DNA from: Macrolepiota albuminosa
Lineage: Eukaryota > Basidiomycota > Agaricomycetes > Agaricales > Agaricaceae
Reading direction: 5' to 3'
NCBI GenBank assembly: GCA_027475525.1
Contig: JAMWFC010000117.1
Coordinates: 186,001 to 250,000 of the forward strand
DNA: 64,000 nucleotides
Part shown: positions 1-12,302 of the stretch, piece after piece
Position numbering within the stretch: position 1 is the stretch's first letter
Layout: every line of letters begins with the position of its first letter
Notes under the pieces: model-generated
Databases searched by the model: none
What the model was told of the DNA's origin: nothing
The model's input: only the letters and a program-made list of their open reading frames with translations
Made by a program: the position numbers and the translations under genes

Positions 1-462
1 GAGAATGACTCAAAGGACCGCCCGCCAAGTGGCGTGCGTTGTATATTGCATGTGGGTGCAAGGAGAACGACGGACGACTTTATTTTCGCTTCCTGACCCA
101 AGAAGACACCAACACTGTAGACAAGGTCGGGGTCAAAGGTTGAGGCGAGGGCAGTCGCACACTATGGCCGCCGTAAGCCATGGACTGCGTCAAAGGAAAC
201 GAACGAACAGGAAGGCACTGGGCAGGAGTGGGTACGAAATGAGAGGAGCCGCGTACACCCTACAAGACATGAGAGAGAGCTAGAAAGCAAGACAAAGATT
301 GACATTTGGACCGTCGCTCATGCGGATTGCAGGGATGTGAAGGCGTTCTATTGCGGTGGTGTTCCACCAGTTTGGGGCGCCGAGAAGAGAAATTTTCTCG
401 TCGACTCTGAGACGAGCGACGAGGTCAGGGATGCTTGCATTAAGGAAGGAACGGTCTGCCAT
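1..462 (-). CDS. Beta-glucosidase, glycoside hydrolase family 3 (5' part, runs off the window)
   Basis: Three exons on the minus strand, 462-304, 259-209 and 161-1, joined across introns of 44 and 47 bp that both obey GT-AG. The protein starts MADRSFLNASIPDL and runs through the GH3 N-terminal signatures SDGPNGVRGSSHF, AQCLPCATALASTFD and LLAPTCNIQRTPLGGRSFES. GH3 enzymes remove terminal beta-D-glucose from cellobiose and other glucosides; the catalytic Asp and acid/base lie beyond the window edge. No signal peptide is visible at this start, so an intracellular enzyme is likely. It is divergent from the C2orf76-like gene, with start codons 86 bp apart. Family assignment is secure; substrate is not decidable. 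Confidence 0.88.
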
Positions 463-548
463 GGAGAGAGCATGGTAATTGCTGGGATATACTTATAGTG
501 CGGTGAAATGTCGGAGAAACTATTAATAACTTTTTGCATTTTCCCTCC

Positions 549-1223
549 ATGTCTGAGGTCCTGACGAGCAACAGTCGCCCGAAATGTTCAGCAACTCTCA
601 CAGTCCGCATCATCAAGTCGTTCCAATATCGCACCGAGCGCTCCCTCGTCCTCCATGAGCTCAATCTCGAGCAAACCACCGTCGCAGACCTCAAGAACAT
701 CGCCCGCAACGTCGTCCTCACTCAGCCCGCCTGGAAGCCATACCGCTCTGTCGTCCTAGGTCCACCTCTGTCCCTCTCTCCTACTAGACTCTGTCTTCCT
801 CATCTCTCCCAGACACCCTCAAGCTCTACACAAGGGCACATGGTGCCAAGGCACGCCCGGCCTTGTCCTTCTTGCCTTGCTGCAATCTCACTCCCTCATA
901 GACTACTAATCTGATCATCAATCTCGACCACGATGATTGGATAATGAATGACGACGACAAGTCTCTTGCAGACTGTGGCTTTGGTGTGTCACCTGTCCTT
1001 GAGTGTCCGATGATTGGATAATGAATGACGACGACAAGTCTCTTGCAGACTGTGGCTTTGGTGTGTCACCTGTCCTTGAGTGTCCCGTCTTCGTCCTCAT
1101 GCGCTTGCAGAAAATGAGACCGAAGTCAGCTTCTTTAATCGTGAATTGTATGAACAGTTCAAGCTTAATCCAACAGTCAGTTGCCTTGAAATCTCTCATC
1201 GCATCTTCTCACCCTTACCGTAG
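549..1223 (+). CDS. C2orf76 / UPF0538 family protein
   Basis: Four exons, 549-759, 813-850, 902-983 and 1111-1223, give 147 aa. Family hallmarks are LTVRIIKSFQYRT near the N-terminus, LKLYTRAHGAK in the middle, NLIINLDHDDWIMNDDDKSL, and ENETEVSFFNRELYEQFK near the C-terminus. The family has a ubiquitin-like look but no established function. The second intron (851-901) begins GC rather than GT, and the family pattern HGAKTTNLIINLD fits only with that donor. The third intron contains the second copy of a 77-bp tandem duplication; reading through the duplication meets a stop, so the donor in copy 1 must be used. The ATG at 549 is the first in frame. Confidence 0.85.
931..1085 (+). repeat. Perfect tandem duplication, period 77 bp (copy 1 of 9 such repeats)
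   Basis: Bases 931-1008 equal 1008-1085 exactly. The unit spans the end of exon 3 and the start of intron 3 of the C2orf76-like gene, so the assembled intron carries a second copy of coding sequence. It has the same 77-bp period as eight other repeats in this window. Confidence 0.97.
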
Positions 1224-1318
1224 ACAAGCTGGGACTAGCGAGATTTACACACGGTAGATATTAATGGGCAATGCAATGTGTATGAAATGTACAATGACAG
1301 GAGATCTAAGAATGGCAA

Positions 1319-2776
1319 TCACTGGTTAGCACACTGGACCCGTGGTTGATCCTCATCCTCATCCATCCGATCGTCCGTTGGTCCTCCTCTCCGGGTATCT
1401 GCATTGTCCAAATGGACTTCCTCCAACATGACGTTCTTATCGAATTTCTGAATAGCTTTGCGCGGCGGTAGTGCCTTCTCTAGAAGAGGAATAACACCAA
1501 CATCTATGGATTCAGGGAATTTGACATCCAACTTGACATAAAGGTCCCCAGGTTCGTGGTGTCGTTGTGAGGGCATGCCTTGTCCATGGATAACTTTGAG
1601 ATCACCTGTGAGATTTTGAATTAAAAACAAACGCAACGACTTTATCATTCACGACCACCTACCGTTCTTGATGACTTCGCCTGGCTCAAGGTGTACGATC
1701 AACGCACGGTCATCCAAGTGCTTGATGGCAAACTTGCCACCGGCAAGTGCGCTCAGCAGGTCTAATTCGACCTCTATAATAAGATCATTTTCCTGGCGCT
1801 TAAAACGTTCATGGGGCTTTTCTTCGACGACGATAACAACATCTCCGGCTTCAGCATCCGGAGACTGGTCACTTTCGCCACGGAAATGCACTGTCTGGCC
1901 ACCCTTCATACCCTTGTCGATGTGCACTTCCAAAACCTTTTTGTCTGGTACGACCTTCTTCCCTTTGCACTGGGTACATCTGTCCTTGGCGTTGATAACT
2001 TCACCAGACCCAAAGCAGTCCTCGCAGGCAGATTGTATTTGTTGGATCATTGGTCCCATCTGGCGCAACGTGACCTTTATACCCTGACCCTTGCAAGTTG
2101 AACAAACTCGCACTGCGCCGTCCTTCCCGCCCTTGCCCTTGCACTTGGAGCAGATTATGTTCCGTGTCAATGCAAGCTTTGTTGTCTTGCCTTTGTATAG
2201 GTCTTCGAGGGAAACGTGAACACGGTGGACCAAATCCTTGGTCTTTCGAGGACCCTGCTGCCGCGGTCCGCCACCGCCGAAAAAGCCGCCACCGCCGCCG
2301 AACAATTGACTGAAGAGGTCCTAAAGTGCAGATCAATTTTTTTTCTTGATGGAAGGTATGAGTAGCTGATATAAACATACTTGTGGGTCCATGCCACCCA
2401 TGCCACCGGACTCAGACAAGCCTGCCTCACCACGAGCATCGTATATATGGCGCTTGTCAGCGTCTGACAAAATTTCGTATCTGAGATACTTTAAGCGGTG
2501 TGCACGGATACACGTAATGAGGGAGCGTACGCATGAGTAACCTCCTTGAACAACTCGGGGTCGCCACCCTTGTCTGGATGTAGTCTGAGGGCCCTGTAGA
2601 ATAGGTGGTCAGAGAAGATATGGTAAATTTAAGAAGACGATGACTTTTTGCGATAGGCCTTTTTGAGGTCGGCCTCGGATGCATTGGGGGGGACTTCTAG
2701 GAGATCGTAAAATTTGCTGTGTGAGGTGAGCGGAGAAGGCGGACGGAAGGAAAAAGACATACGTTTCTTTGACCAT
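1319..2776 (-). CDS. YDJ1: Type I (class A) DnaJ/Hsp40 co-chaperone, Ydj1/Mas5-like
   Basis: Six exons (2776-2763, 2716-2645, 2593-2531, 2480-2381, 2320-1663, 1605-1319) give 397 aa, the usual length of the class. A J domain (KFYDLLEVPPNASEADLKKAYR, with HPD in LRLHPDKGGDP) is followed by a short G/F region, then four CxxCxGxG zinc modules (CSKCKGKG, CSTCKGQG, CEDCFGSG, CTQCKGKK) and the substrate-binding domain. The chain ends CANQ, a CaaX box predicted to be farnesylated as in yeast Ydj1, which places it on the cytosolic face of ER and other membranes. It would stimulate Hsp70 ATPase and hand over clients. The first coding exon is only 14 nt. Assignment is very secure. Confidence 0.96.
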
Positions 2777-2905
2777 GGTGGATGGAGGAAGGAGGAGTTG
2801 GTGCTGTGCAAATGAGAGATCGAGTTTTGATCGCTTTTACGATTTCTGATTGTTCTACAAACATCCACACTGTTCTACAGCTTTACAAATCGGGAAATTC
2901 ATTTT

Positions 2906-4313
2906 TTAATTGCTATTCACGTCCTTGTAAACATCAAACCGCCTCTGACTCGTCACCGGTATCCCTGCACGCGCGTCTGTAAGCAATTGCGCATCTGCGT
3001 CGTCGTTGTCAACGTCCATCGCCCTCACTTGCTATCTCGTCACTTACTGATGTCTGCATATACTATTTCTTCACCCTCTGCTGCTTCCACAAGCACCTTG
3101 GCCCTAGTAATACCCATAAGTACTTTTCAACTTTATGATACATACCACATACATGGGATCAACTACCATCGAATGGCCCCACTGCACAGCTTGTCAGCAC
3201 ACAATCAGGATGCTCGCCGTGCCACGCACAGCATGATATCCTGCGCTAAGGTCCCGTGCAGGACTACACATTGACACAAATACCTGGTTGTCCACGGCTC
3301 TGTCACACATAGCGTCAGCGACATCACCAACAAACAACCCAGCACATACCGCGCCCTTTGCAACAGCTCCCAGTGAAGTGGTCCAGTCGTCAGGTTGAAT
3401 GCCCCAGGATACACCAAGATATGGCAGCCTAGAAGGACGAACAAAACACATCACAAACACAATATTAAGAAACAGCCATACCTTGACGAGCAGAGATCAT
3501 TGCTAGCTCAGGGAATCGGATGTCGTAGCATATCCCAAGGCCGATACGCGCAAACTCTGCATAACTCGTCTAGCTTCTTTTTCCACCACATGCGACATGT
3601 TCGTACCAGTATCAAAGAAATTGGTTGTTGTACCCCCCGTCAGCGTTTCACTTTCCTGTGGTGCACTTCAGTTTTCAAACATATTAAAATCCGGGACGGA
3701 ATACACCTTAAAAGTAATCTTTCCCGGGATGTCAATGTCAAAAAGGTGCACTTTGCGATGAGTTGCCACAAGTTCGCCTGTATGTCGATGGTTAAAAAAA
3801 CGATTTAGATCAAGGTAGGACTCACCATCAGGATTGTACACAGTACAAGTATTGTATATCTTGTTCGTTGTCGGATCTCGTTCGGGTATAGAGCCTAGAG
3901 CCAATCAGAACATTTTACGGCTGAACGCAAGTTGTATCTTCACCTCCAATAAGCCATGTCCCTGTATCTTTCGCAGCGGTGGAAAGCATCTTGACACTGG
4001 TGCTGCTGCTCTTTGCGATGTCATACGGCTTTCCAGGGGTGAACCCGATTTCTTCTGCGTAGATAGGGAAGTGAACGTGTCCGTAGGGCGAGTTAAAACA
4101 TTCCTAAAGGGAAAGTCAAATGAAGAACGGCAGGGTAACTGCGATTTACATGCGTACTGGCAGTACGATCAGCTCTGGTTTCTTAGCACGGCCAGCCGCA
4201 GCTTTGAGTATCATGTCCCGGGCATGCTGTAGATTAGCAGACTTGTCCGCACCGATGCTTCCAAGTTGAACGAGGGCAAGAGTGAAGGACTTGAGTACGG
4301 GTTGCCTGGCCAT
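2906..4313 (-). CDS. NIT2: Nitrilase-superfamily amidase, NIT2 (omega-amidase)-like
   Basis: A many-exon gene starting [18 protein letters not shown] (ATG at 4313) and ending [16 protein letters not shown]. The catalytic parts of the nitrilase superfamily are visible: the Glu region near [18 protein letters not shown], the Lys in [15 protein letters not shown], and the nucleophile Cys in [15 protein letters not shown]. Length is about 300 aa, typical of NIT2. NIT2 enzymes hydrolyse alpha-ketoglutaramate and alpha-ketosuccinamate in the glutamine and asparagine transaminase routes. The start lies 66 bp from that of the divergent lipid kinase gene. NIT1-like deaminated-glutathione amidase is the alternative, but the DIDIPGKI stretch and C-terminus favour NIT2. 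Confidence 0.9.
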
Positions 4314-4379
4314 TATACAGAACTCAAAAGTGTGATCTAACCTCACGCATCCCTCATACCTGACTCAGCCCTACACATC

Positions 4380-5660
4380 ATGCCTCTGATCGCAATATAC
4401 AATCCTGTCTGTGGCGACCGCTCTGCAAAGGACTTCTTTGACGCTCATGTTATCCCTCTTCTCGAGTGGTATAATGTACCAATAGATGCAATACGTGCAA
4501 CCGAGCATGCTGGCCATGCAGGCGAACTTCTCTTCAACTTCATTCAAACCGTACACGGTGAAATCAATGTAATCCTTGGTTCAGGCGATGGAACTCTTCA
4601 CGAGATTATAAACTACTTGTCTTCCGTGGTAACCACGCAAATTCCACGGCTTAACCTCGTCCTCATACCTTGTGGGACTGCTAACGCACTTTATGCATCA
4701 CTCTTCCCACCGGCTGAGCGGAACAATGTAGCCTACAAACTACAGTCGTTGCATTCTTACATCAAATCATCCTATAAGATACCCTTGTCTCTTGCCACTG
4801 TAACCATTTTGTCCCCTCCACAGAAAAAGACACCCCCCCGGGTCGTGATATCATCCGTTGTCGTGTCTGCAGCGCTCCATGCATCCATTCTCCATGATTC
4901 GGAGACTCTACGGGATAGTATTCCTGGAATAGAAAGGTCAGGACACGCATATTGTTTAGACTGCAACATGTAATGAATAGTCTTGGTGTAGATTTAAAGT
5001 TTCCGCGCAAAGAAATATCACAAATTGGTACAGCGGCTGTGTTAAGCTGCTGCCAATTCCAAGTTCTGGAAGGGTGCAGATATATGATCCTACTATCAAG
5101 ACATTCATTGCCCATCCAGAGTCCGACGAAGTCGACCAAATCGTAGATGTTGCTGGTCCATTTTCATACTTTCTATCCACCATCAATGTAGATCGCCTGG
5201 AACCAGTCTTCACAATTACTCCTTTAGCAAGAACCATGCCAATAGGAGACGCTACATGCGAATTGGTCCTAGTGCGGCCCTTGAGAGATCCTTCGATCTT
5301 TGTAGATAGTACGGAGTCAAGAACATCATTTGCACCCAAGTTATGGGCTGTCATGGATGCGGTTTATCAAAATGGAACTCATATAGACTTGCGTTACGCT
5401 CCTGGAGGAGAGGTTACTTCAAGTGGCGACGGTGCTGTCGTAGTAGAATATATTCGATGTGGTGGGTGGGAGTGGGTTCCGGTCAGTTGGTATCAAATAA
5501 TCTATAGAATTTCTAAAAAGAAGCACTATTTCAGGATGACTCGGACGAGAATGCACATCTTTTGTGCTCAGACGGCGCCATATCTCGCATTGAAAGGGGT
5601 GGCAGGGCTGTGTGTTCTGCGGCAACACCCCATGGTGTTCGATTTACGTTATGTGCATGA
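4380..5660 (+). CDS. Lipid kinase with DAGK catalytic domain (sphingoid base / diacylglycerol kinase-like)
   Basis: Three exons (4380-4936, 4992-5481, 5535-5660) give 390 aa. The N-terminus IAIYNPVCGDRSAKDFF is the start of a DAGKc domain; the nucleotide-binding loop ILGSGDGTLHEIINYL is the GGDGT-type motif and is followed by IPCGTANALYASLFP. The second half is the beta-sandwich typical of sphingosine and ceramide kinases (EDxDG-like region, then PLRDPSIF and RYAPGG). It would phosphorylate a lipid hydroxyl with ATP at a membrane. It is shorter than yeast Lcb4/Lcb5, lacking their long N-terminal extension. The exact lipid cannot be told from sequence. It shares a 66-bp promoter gap with the NIT2-like gene. 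Confidence 0.8.
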
Positions 5661-5773
5661 TCAATCCGTCAGAGTAATAAAAAGATGGGACGTTGACAAG
5701 CGAATTGCAAAGCAAAAGTAGATCCAATATATATCAGAAATGAAGTCCATTTTCCCCAGGTAGCATAACGCAA

Positions 5774-6760
<987 letters not shown>

Positions 6761-6761
<1 letters not shown>

Positions 6762-6931
6762 TAGTTGGAGTCTTTATGACGGGGAGGAACGAGGGGATGG
6801 TCTGCTTGTCGGGGCTGAGTAGAAGCTGGGTTTGTCTTTTCTCTGTGTTTGACAACGGAGTAAAAGACGGCAAAGGAGGCGACTGACAGAGCAACGAGGA
6901 GCAGTGGATTCGGGCCTTTCCTGATGGCCAT
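6761..6931 (-). CDS. Small single-pass membrane protein ORF upstream of UMP-CMP kinase (56 aa)
   Basis: An uninterrupted ORF from ATG 6931 gives MAIRKGPNPLLLVALSV..., with a hydrophobic segment (LLLVALSVASFAVFYSVV) after a short basic start, then VKHREK and a proline-rich tail ending PPRHKDSN. An in-frame ATG at 6961 (MVTWQNPFW) would add 10 residues but would abut the divergent WD40 gene start at 6962. The stop TAA overlaps the UMP-CMP kinase ATG in TAATG. I tested GT-AG introns that could fuse it to the kinase and none kept the frame. It is either the first cistron of a bicistronic mRNA, a long uORF, or an anchor I failed to splice. Topology is seen; function is unknown. Confidence 0.55.
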
Positions 6932-6961
6932 GCACCAAAAAGGGTTCTGCCATGTGACCAT

Positions 6962-8330
6962 ATGGATCTCGAACACCACCACCCAACTCCCGTCGACATC
7001 GTCCGTGCCTGCTATAATGACGACGCCACCGACCTCCTCGCCGTCGCAGCCGAGCACTCTGTCGATATTCTTATCATTGTACGCGTTTTCACTCTGCCAC
7101 TGAGCTCATTGACTGTCGTCTCAGTCAGACTCGGACTGCAAAACTCTAGCGTCCTTCCATATCGGCGCTCGTACAACTGCTCTGGCGTGGTCACCGCTGA
7201 CTGTATCCCCTACAGCTAGCGATAGCTGGCATATAGAGTGTGTTTTTGTCATCGCTGAAAAACACACATCTTATTTCTATTATAGGCTCGCAGTGGCAGA
7301 CACAGAATTTGGCCTCCACTTACTCAGGAAATCGTCGCAAGGGGACGAAAATACCTTTTCATTTGGTGGAGGTCTTACGGGACACCATGGGAAAATCAAT
7401 GATATGACTTTTTGTGGCGGCCGTGGCGAAGACAGTTCGCGTTACCTTGCCACCGTTTCAGGTTGGCTCCTTGCTTTATTCTCTTCGTGCCTTCTCGACT
7501 CACGCATTTATTTAGACGATAAAATGCTAATGGTGTGGGACTTGCAACCCCCAGTTGAGCCTCCATTCCGTGAACAATCTTCAGAGAACGAGGATCGAAA
7601 TGATCGGCCCCGGCCTACTGCCTATGTCATCGCATTCCCCAATCCTCTTACAACAGTGAACTCACACCCGTCCACTAGCAAAGAGTTTCTAGTGTCTGAT
7701 TCTCACGGCTCCATATTTCTGACAGACTGGCGTTCAGATCCTCAAGAAATGGACCAAGATGTCTGGAGACATTCGAGTCTGCTGGAACTTGTAGAACCAT
7801 CCGCTCTTTATCATCGCACAATGGACTCATCAACTCGATGGTCAGCTTCAGTGGCCTGGCGTCGAGACACTAGTGATATGTAAGCTTCCTGCTTTGCGTC
7901 AATCGTGGCGTCATAATCGTTGTTTGAAGCATTGGTGCAGTTTACGGTTCCAAGTTTTCTGTTTGGGATATTGGAAATCTTCAGGGTGGTAAGCCACTCG
8001 CGTCTGGTATCAGCTTTCCAGAAGCTGGGACTCGCTTCAGGTAATAGTATTCTTAAAGCCTTGTTCCATGTCCTGATTCAACGCTTCGTGCCCAGATGGT
8101 GCCCCACGTATCCGGATTACTTTGCAATCTCAGCAAAAACTCCCATGCAAGGCGCTGTAATCCACATTCACAACATCAATTACTTGCAAGCGCAACCAAC
8201 TGAATTTAGTCTTCTCCACAAACCACATTTCATTCAAGACTTCGATTTCTTGGCCCTTCGTGGTATACCTCGCATTGCAGCATCAGTAGGCAAGAAGATT
8301 TTCGTTTTTCCGATCGGAGTAGACGTGTGA
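6962..8330 (+). CDS. WD40-repeat protein, probably nucleoporin Nup37
   Basis: Six exons (6962-7078, 7125-7237, 7286-7461, 7516-7879, 7930-8040, 8096-8330) give 371 aa. Degenerate WD40 blades are visible, for example GHHGKINDMTFCGG...YLATVSDDKMLMVWDL and FLVSDSHGSIFLTDWRS, VYGSKFSVWDIGNLQGG. The overall size, the low repeat similarity and the first-blade stretch ending in DSWHIEL resemble fungal Nup37 of the outer-ring Y complex, but this rests on general pattern memory. It could be another WD40 protein. Its ATG lies 30 bp from the start of the small membrane ORF on the other strand. Confidence 0.65.
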
Positions 8331-8471
8331 TTCGAAGCTGGTTTAAGTTGAACAAATATTATAATTTTCTATAAGGTAACTCTGGTACAGAGATCGTACA
8401 GTGGTACACAGGATATAGTCATTCTTTACAAACAGCTCAATAAATTGTAAGAAAAATTGATTGACGGAAGA

Positions 8472-11400
8472 TTAATGCCCGTAGTTGCTAGATTGCGAGG
8501 GTTGGTGCATGTGCTGCTGCTGATAGGATGAATGCCCGTGTGAGTGATGATGATGGCCATGTTGATGCAGGTGATGAGTGTTTTCTGCGTAGTGCCCATG
8601 GACTCCTCTCTCTTGGATTGTCTCCTCGTTCTCCCCAAAGCCGAGCTCTAGGAACATATTTTTCCAATAATGAGCATCAAGCTCCGACGTATATTGCGGT
8701 ATTTGGGGAATATTGTATCCATAACTCATGACCCCAGCCATTGGAACATTGTTACTCATAGCCGGAGCCATAGAGTACGACTGGATGAGCGGAAGCGGAG
8801 GCGGCTGAGCATTTACGGGGTGCGGAGGCATGTTTGGTGAGGCAGGGAAGATCTGATCATTGGTTTGGGGTACTGATCCATAATAGGTCTGAGCGGGCGG
8901 ATGGACAGATTGCTGAGGAGCTGGAAGATCTGATCATTGGTTTGGGGTACTGATCCATAATAGGTCTGAGCGGGCGGATGGACAGATTGCTGAGGAGCTG
9001 AAAGGTATTTGAAATTTGAGAAAATCAAGAGATAAACAGACAAGAATCTCACGCTCAAGTTGGGGATCAATTGGCATGTCATGCTTTTGATCATTACGGC
9101 GAACGAAGACGTCGTTTGAAACGAGAGATCTTAAAAAGCGGGCATGTGTGGCTGCAGAAGATTCAGGAGCAATCAAAGACGCATTGTGATACGCCTCAGC
9201 TGTCGCTGAAATAAGGTCGTATATTTCTTTGGCTGTGCTCTCATTCAATTGAGAGTATATTGCTGAGCTTCGTAAAAGCTTCGAATTAAATTTGATGAGT
9301 CAAAAGCAGACAATTTATTGATGCTGTTTCTAACCTTGAGTAAAAACACAGCGCAGTACGCGGACATCACCATAATAGAATCCTGTCCATATCGCTAGGG
9401 GCAATGAGAACAATGGAAATCGATGGAAACAGGATAACATACTAGCATACTCATACGAGCAAAGTCACGAGAAACAATCTGCAGAGCATCAAGAGCACTA
9501 GTGCAGCATAACGTAACAGCCTGCAAGCTAGGACTCTGACGATTGGACTAAGAGCTTTGAATTGAAAAGGGTTCCTAGCATCAGACAAAGGTTCACATAC
9601 CGGACATACCGCAAAACTGTTCAAGAAAACCCGGACATACAAACGGAAAAAGCTAAGGAACGAACTGTGGAACTTGTCGCCATTAGCTGCCAATTATGGT
9701 TCAGGAATTGTGGCCGTAATTGATGTTTGGAATACGATACCTCGGTCCATTTCATGTTGCCATTTGTCCGCCCATTCTGTCAATTTCTGATTGCAAGTCT
9801 TAAGAACTGCCTCGTAGTTAACGTCATGGTGGGCAACAGAGACTGTACCCTTGAAAATTTCAGTCGTTTCCGCCTGTCATCAGGGTAATCATTACGAAGG
9901 GGGCTTCAAATCGTAATAGTAAAGGGACTAACCGCAATAATACGTAACTGCACAAAGGCGGCGACAATAACATCCTCAGGCCGAATCGCATTACCCCCCT
10001 GTTCATGCCACTTGGAGGAATGACGGATCATGTCATCTTCGGGAAGCATCCAATGCCGCCCTGTCTGTGTAGCGAGACTTCGGTCATGAACGAACAGGAC
10101 CAAGTACGTGCGCTCGCCATTCCGTCGTTCTAGTAACTGGACTGGTGTCTCATTGAGCGGTGGGTGTGTCCTATACCGATTGAGTTTCAGCTCAACAGCC
10201 ATGCGGCAGGCCTAAACAAGGAATGATGAATAAAATCTTATTAGCTGACGTCAAAGACTCACATAGCCGATGTACGTCCAAGTGCGCTACAAAGGTTGTT
10301 TGAAGCAGCATAAGCTTCCTGATGAAAGTCAAAATGAGAGAAAAATCCTTACATTCTCATCGGGCTCCTTCCAATACGTAAGGCAAGCGAATGCTTGCAC
10401 AACCTCAACACGTTTCCAGCCTTCTGCAAAAGCTCGTACAGCAAATTCATTTGCGAGCTTTTGGCATTGCTTGTATGATTCGTGGCGAAAGAATTTGCAC
10501 CCTGCCATGATTAGTGTTGTGAAGAGAAACGGACACTTGGATCGAACGTATGCTACGGAATGGAGAGCGGGATCGAAAAGGTTGATGAACGGATTTAAAC
10601 GCAAGAAGATAGCGTCGAATAAGACTTTTGCGTCCTCTTCCGTGATAATTCCGGCAGTGATGGGATCATTGAGTCCACTAGGAAGGGGAGCGATGCGAGG
10701 TAGTGGTGGGGTAAGAGGGCTGTTCTGGTTCGCTTGACCATTGGAGGGACAAGAGTCAGCCTCGGGGTTGAGGATAGTTCGGAAGAAAGAGTTTCTCTGA
10801 TTTTCTCGCCGAATGAGGCCCTCGGGGAAGATGGTCTCCTCATTACGGTCGGCTTCGTCCTCGTCATCGATTTCCATGGCACGAGAGCCATTTGACTGAG
10901 AGTAGCCTTCAGTACCAGGGTAATGAGACAAGTTGAGAGGAGGCAATTCCTTGGAAGTAAAATGGGAGCCTGAAGAATGGTAGGGTCCGTCACTTGACCT
11001 GGAGGCGCCATATTCTTGGGCACTGGTGGAGGCAGACATTTCTACAGCCTGGGATTTCATCTTTGCAGAATTGAGACCTTTTTCGAGACGACGGAGCATC
11101 TTCGAAGCCTCAGATAACCTGGGAAGGGCGTGAGCATTATGAATGGAAAGGTGGGGAAAAGACTGTACTTGGAACCAGGCTTGCGACCGCGGCGGTGCTT
11201 TTCGAAGATGCAACTGGGAGCAAACGGGGTAAGGGAGGAGGAAATCAATAGATGCAGCTCGGCAACTAACTCTACATTTGCGCGCTTGCAGCGCTGGCAC
11301 TTTTGGCCGTCCTCTGCGCCCACACACCTCATCTGGAATTGATGAGCAGGAAGAACGGGGATTTTTTTTGAATGAGCTGGATACCTTTGCTGCGCGACAT

Positions 11401-11530
11401 ACGGTGCAAGCGCGTGCACCACGAGCGATGGGCTTTGCACTGATACGAGAGTGAGGTTGTGGGGCAACAAAGAGAAAGGTGCATACTTGGTGGCCTTGGC
11501 GTCGTCGAGAGTGCCAGAGGAAGTATCCAT
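8472..11530 (-). CDS. Zn(II)2Cys6 fungal transcription factor
   Basis: The ATG at 11530 opens MDTSSGTLDDAKAT. After two introns comes the binuclear cluster ACTVCRAAKMRC, CQRC, C, spaced CX2CX6CX8CX2CX6C, followed by a basic linker (EKHRRGRKPGSK) and a likely coiled coil (SEASKMLRRLEKGLNSAK). The middle is the fungal-specific regulatory domain (ITEEDAKVLFDAIFLRLNP, YIGYACRMAVELKLNRYR). The C-terminus is glutamine- and histidine-rich (HGHHHHSHGHSSYQQQH). About 850 aa, many short introns, nuclear. Similar factors control carbon or acid-stress genes, but neither target nor inducer can be read here. A 77-bp duplication at 8846-9000 covers an exon start near the C-terminus. Confidence 0.87.
8846..9000 (+). 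repeat. Perfect tandem duplication, period 77 bp (3 of 9)
   Basis: Bases 8846-8923 equal 8923-9000. The unit lies in a C-terminal exon of the Zn2Cys6 gene. Collapsing it gives a clean exon after the acceptor at 9001 (APQQSVHPPAQTYYGS...). With both copies read, the frame shifts. Confidence 0.97.
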
Positions 11531-11786
11531 GGCCGGATATGAGGGGACGGTGATCAAATGGAGGTGGTTGCCGAGTGGAATGTGGCGCAGGACGAGACAG
11601 GGACTGTGGTCGTAGAGAGAGAAGATTGAGGCGGGGGGACAGAGACTAAGAGGCCGGCAACTTGTTTACGCCTGGTTTGACCGCTTACATATTATTTGGC
11701 CGACTCATCGGAAGTGCTCGGTCACTCAGCGTTACTCCCCGGCCGGCATTTGGATATTCCCACGCTGCCTACGCTACAATCAGAAA

Positions 11787-12302
11787 CTAGAACCCTCGTC
11801 CTCGGCCACGCCCACCCCGTCCCCGTCCTCGTCCACGGTCTCCAGGGCGTCCCCGGCCCCGTCCACGTACATCATCCTTCTTCCGTCCTTTTGGCTTTGG
11901 CGCATCGTCAACCAGCAACGTGTCCAGAGGCAGCGCGTCAGGCAGGATAAAATACCGAATGTTGTTTCCCCGGATCGACAACGAGTCGAGTGCTGTCACT
12001 TCTTTGTTTCTCCCCGTCAGTTTCACCGTCTTCAGGTGCGTGTTCATCTGCATATCAACCCCTGAGGCAACATCACAAACCATCCTCAGACAGCACAATA
12101 GATACATACCAGTGATTGTCCCATGCACTGATGATCCATTTTTGAGCTGCACCGTCACGCTCTCATTGTTCAATTTCATTAAAAATCTATACACAGCTCA
12201 ATTAGCACCCAATATGTCAAAACCACCCATACAACTCTGACTCGACAGAGAAATGCCACAATTAAGTTGAATCATCTCACATACTCACCTTACAAGCTTC
12301 AT
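11787..12302 (-). CDS. SMD1: Core snRNP protein Sm D1
   Basis: Three exons (12302-12289, 12186-12110, 12061-11787) give 121 aa. The start [22 protein letters not shown], Sm1 motif with [14 protein letters not shown], and Sm2 motif [14 protein letters not shown] match SmD1, and the chain ends in the RG-rich tail ([15 protein letters not shown]) that is a target for arginine dimethylation. It is part of the heptameric Sm ring on U1, U2, U4 and U5 snRNAs. The first coding exon is only 14 nt. Very secure. Confidence 0.97.

Noticed and set aside
10595..11023. Alternative 142-aa frame inside the Zn2Cys6 gene
   Set aside because: It is out of frame with the exon that carries the conserved regulatory domain and has no family likeness.
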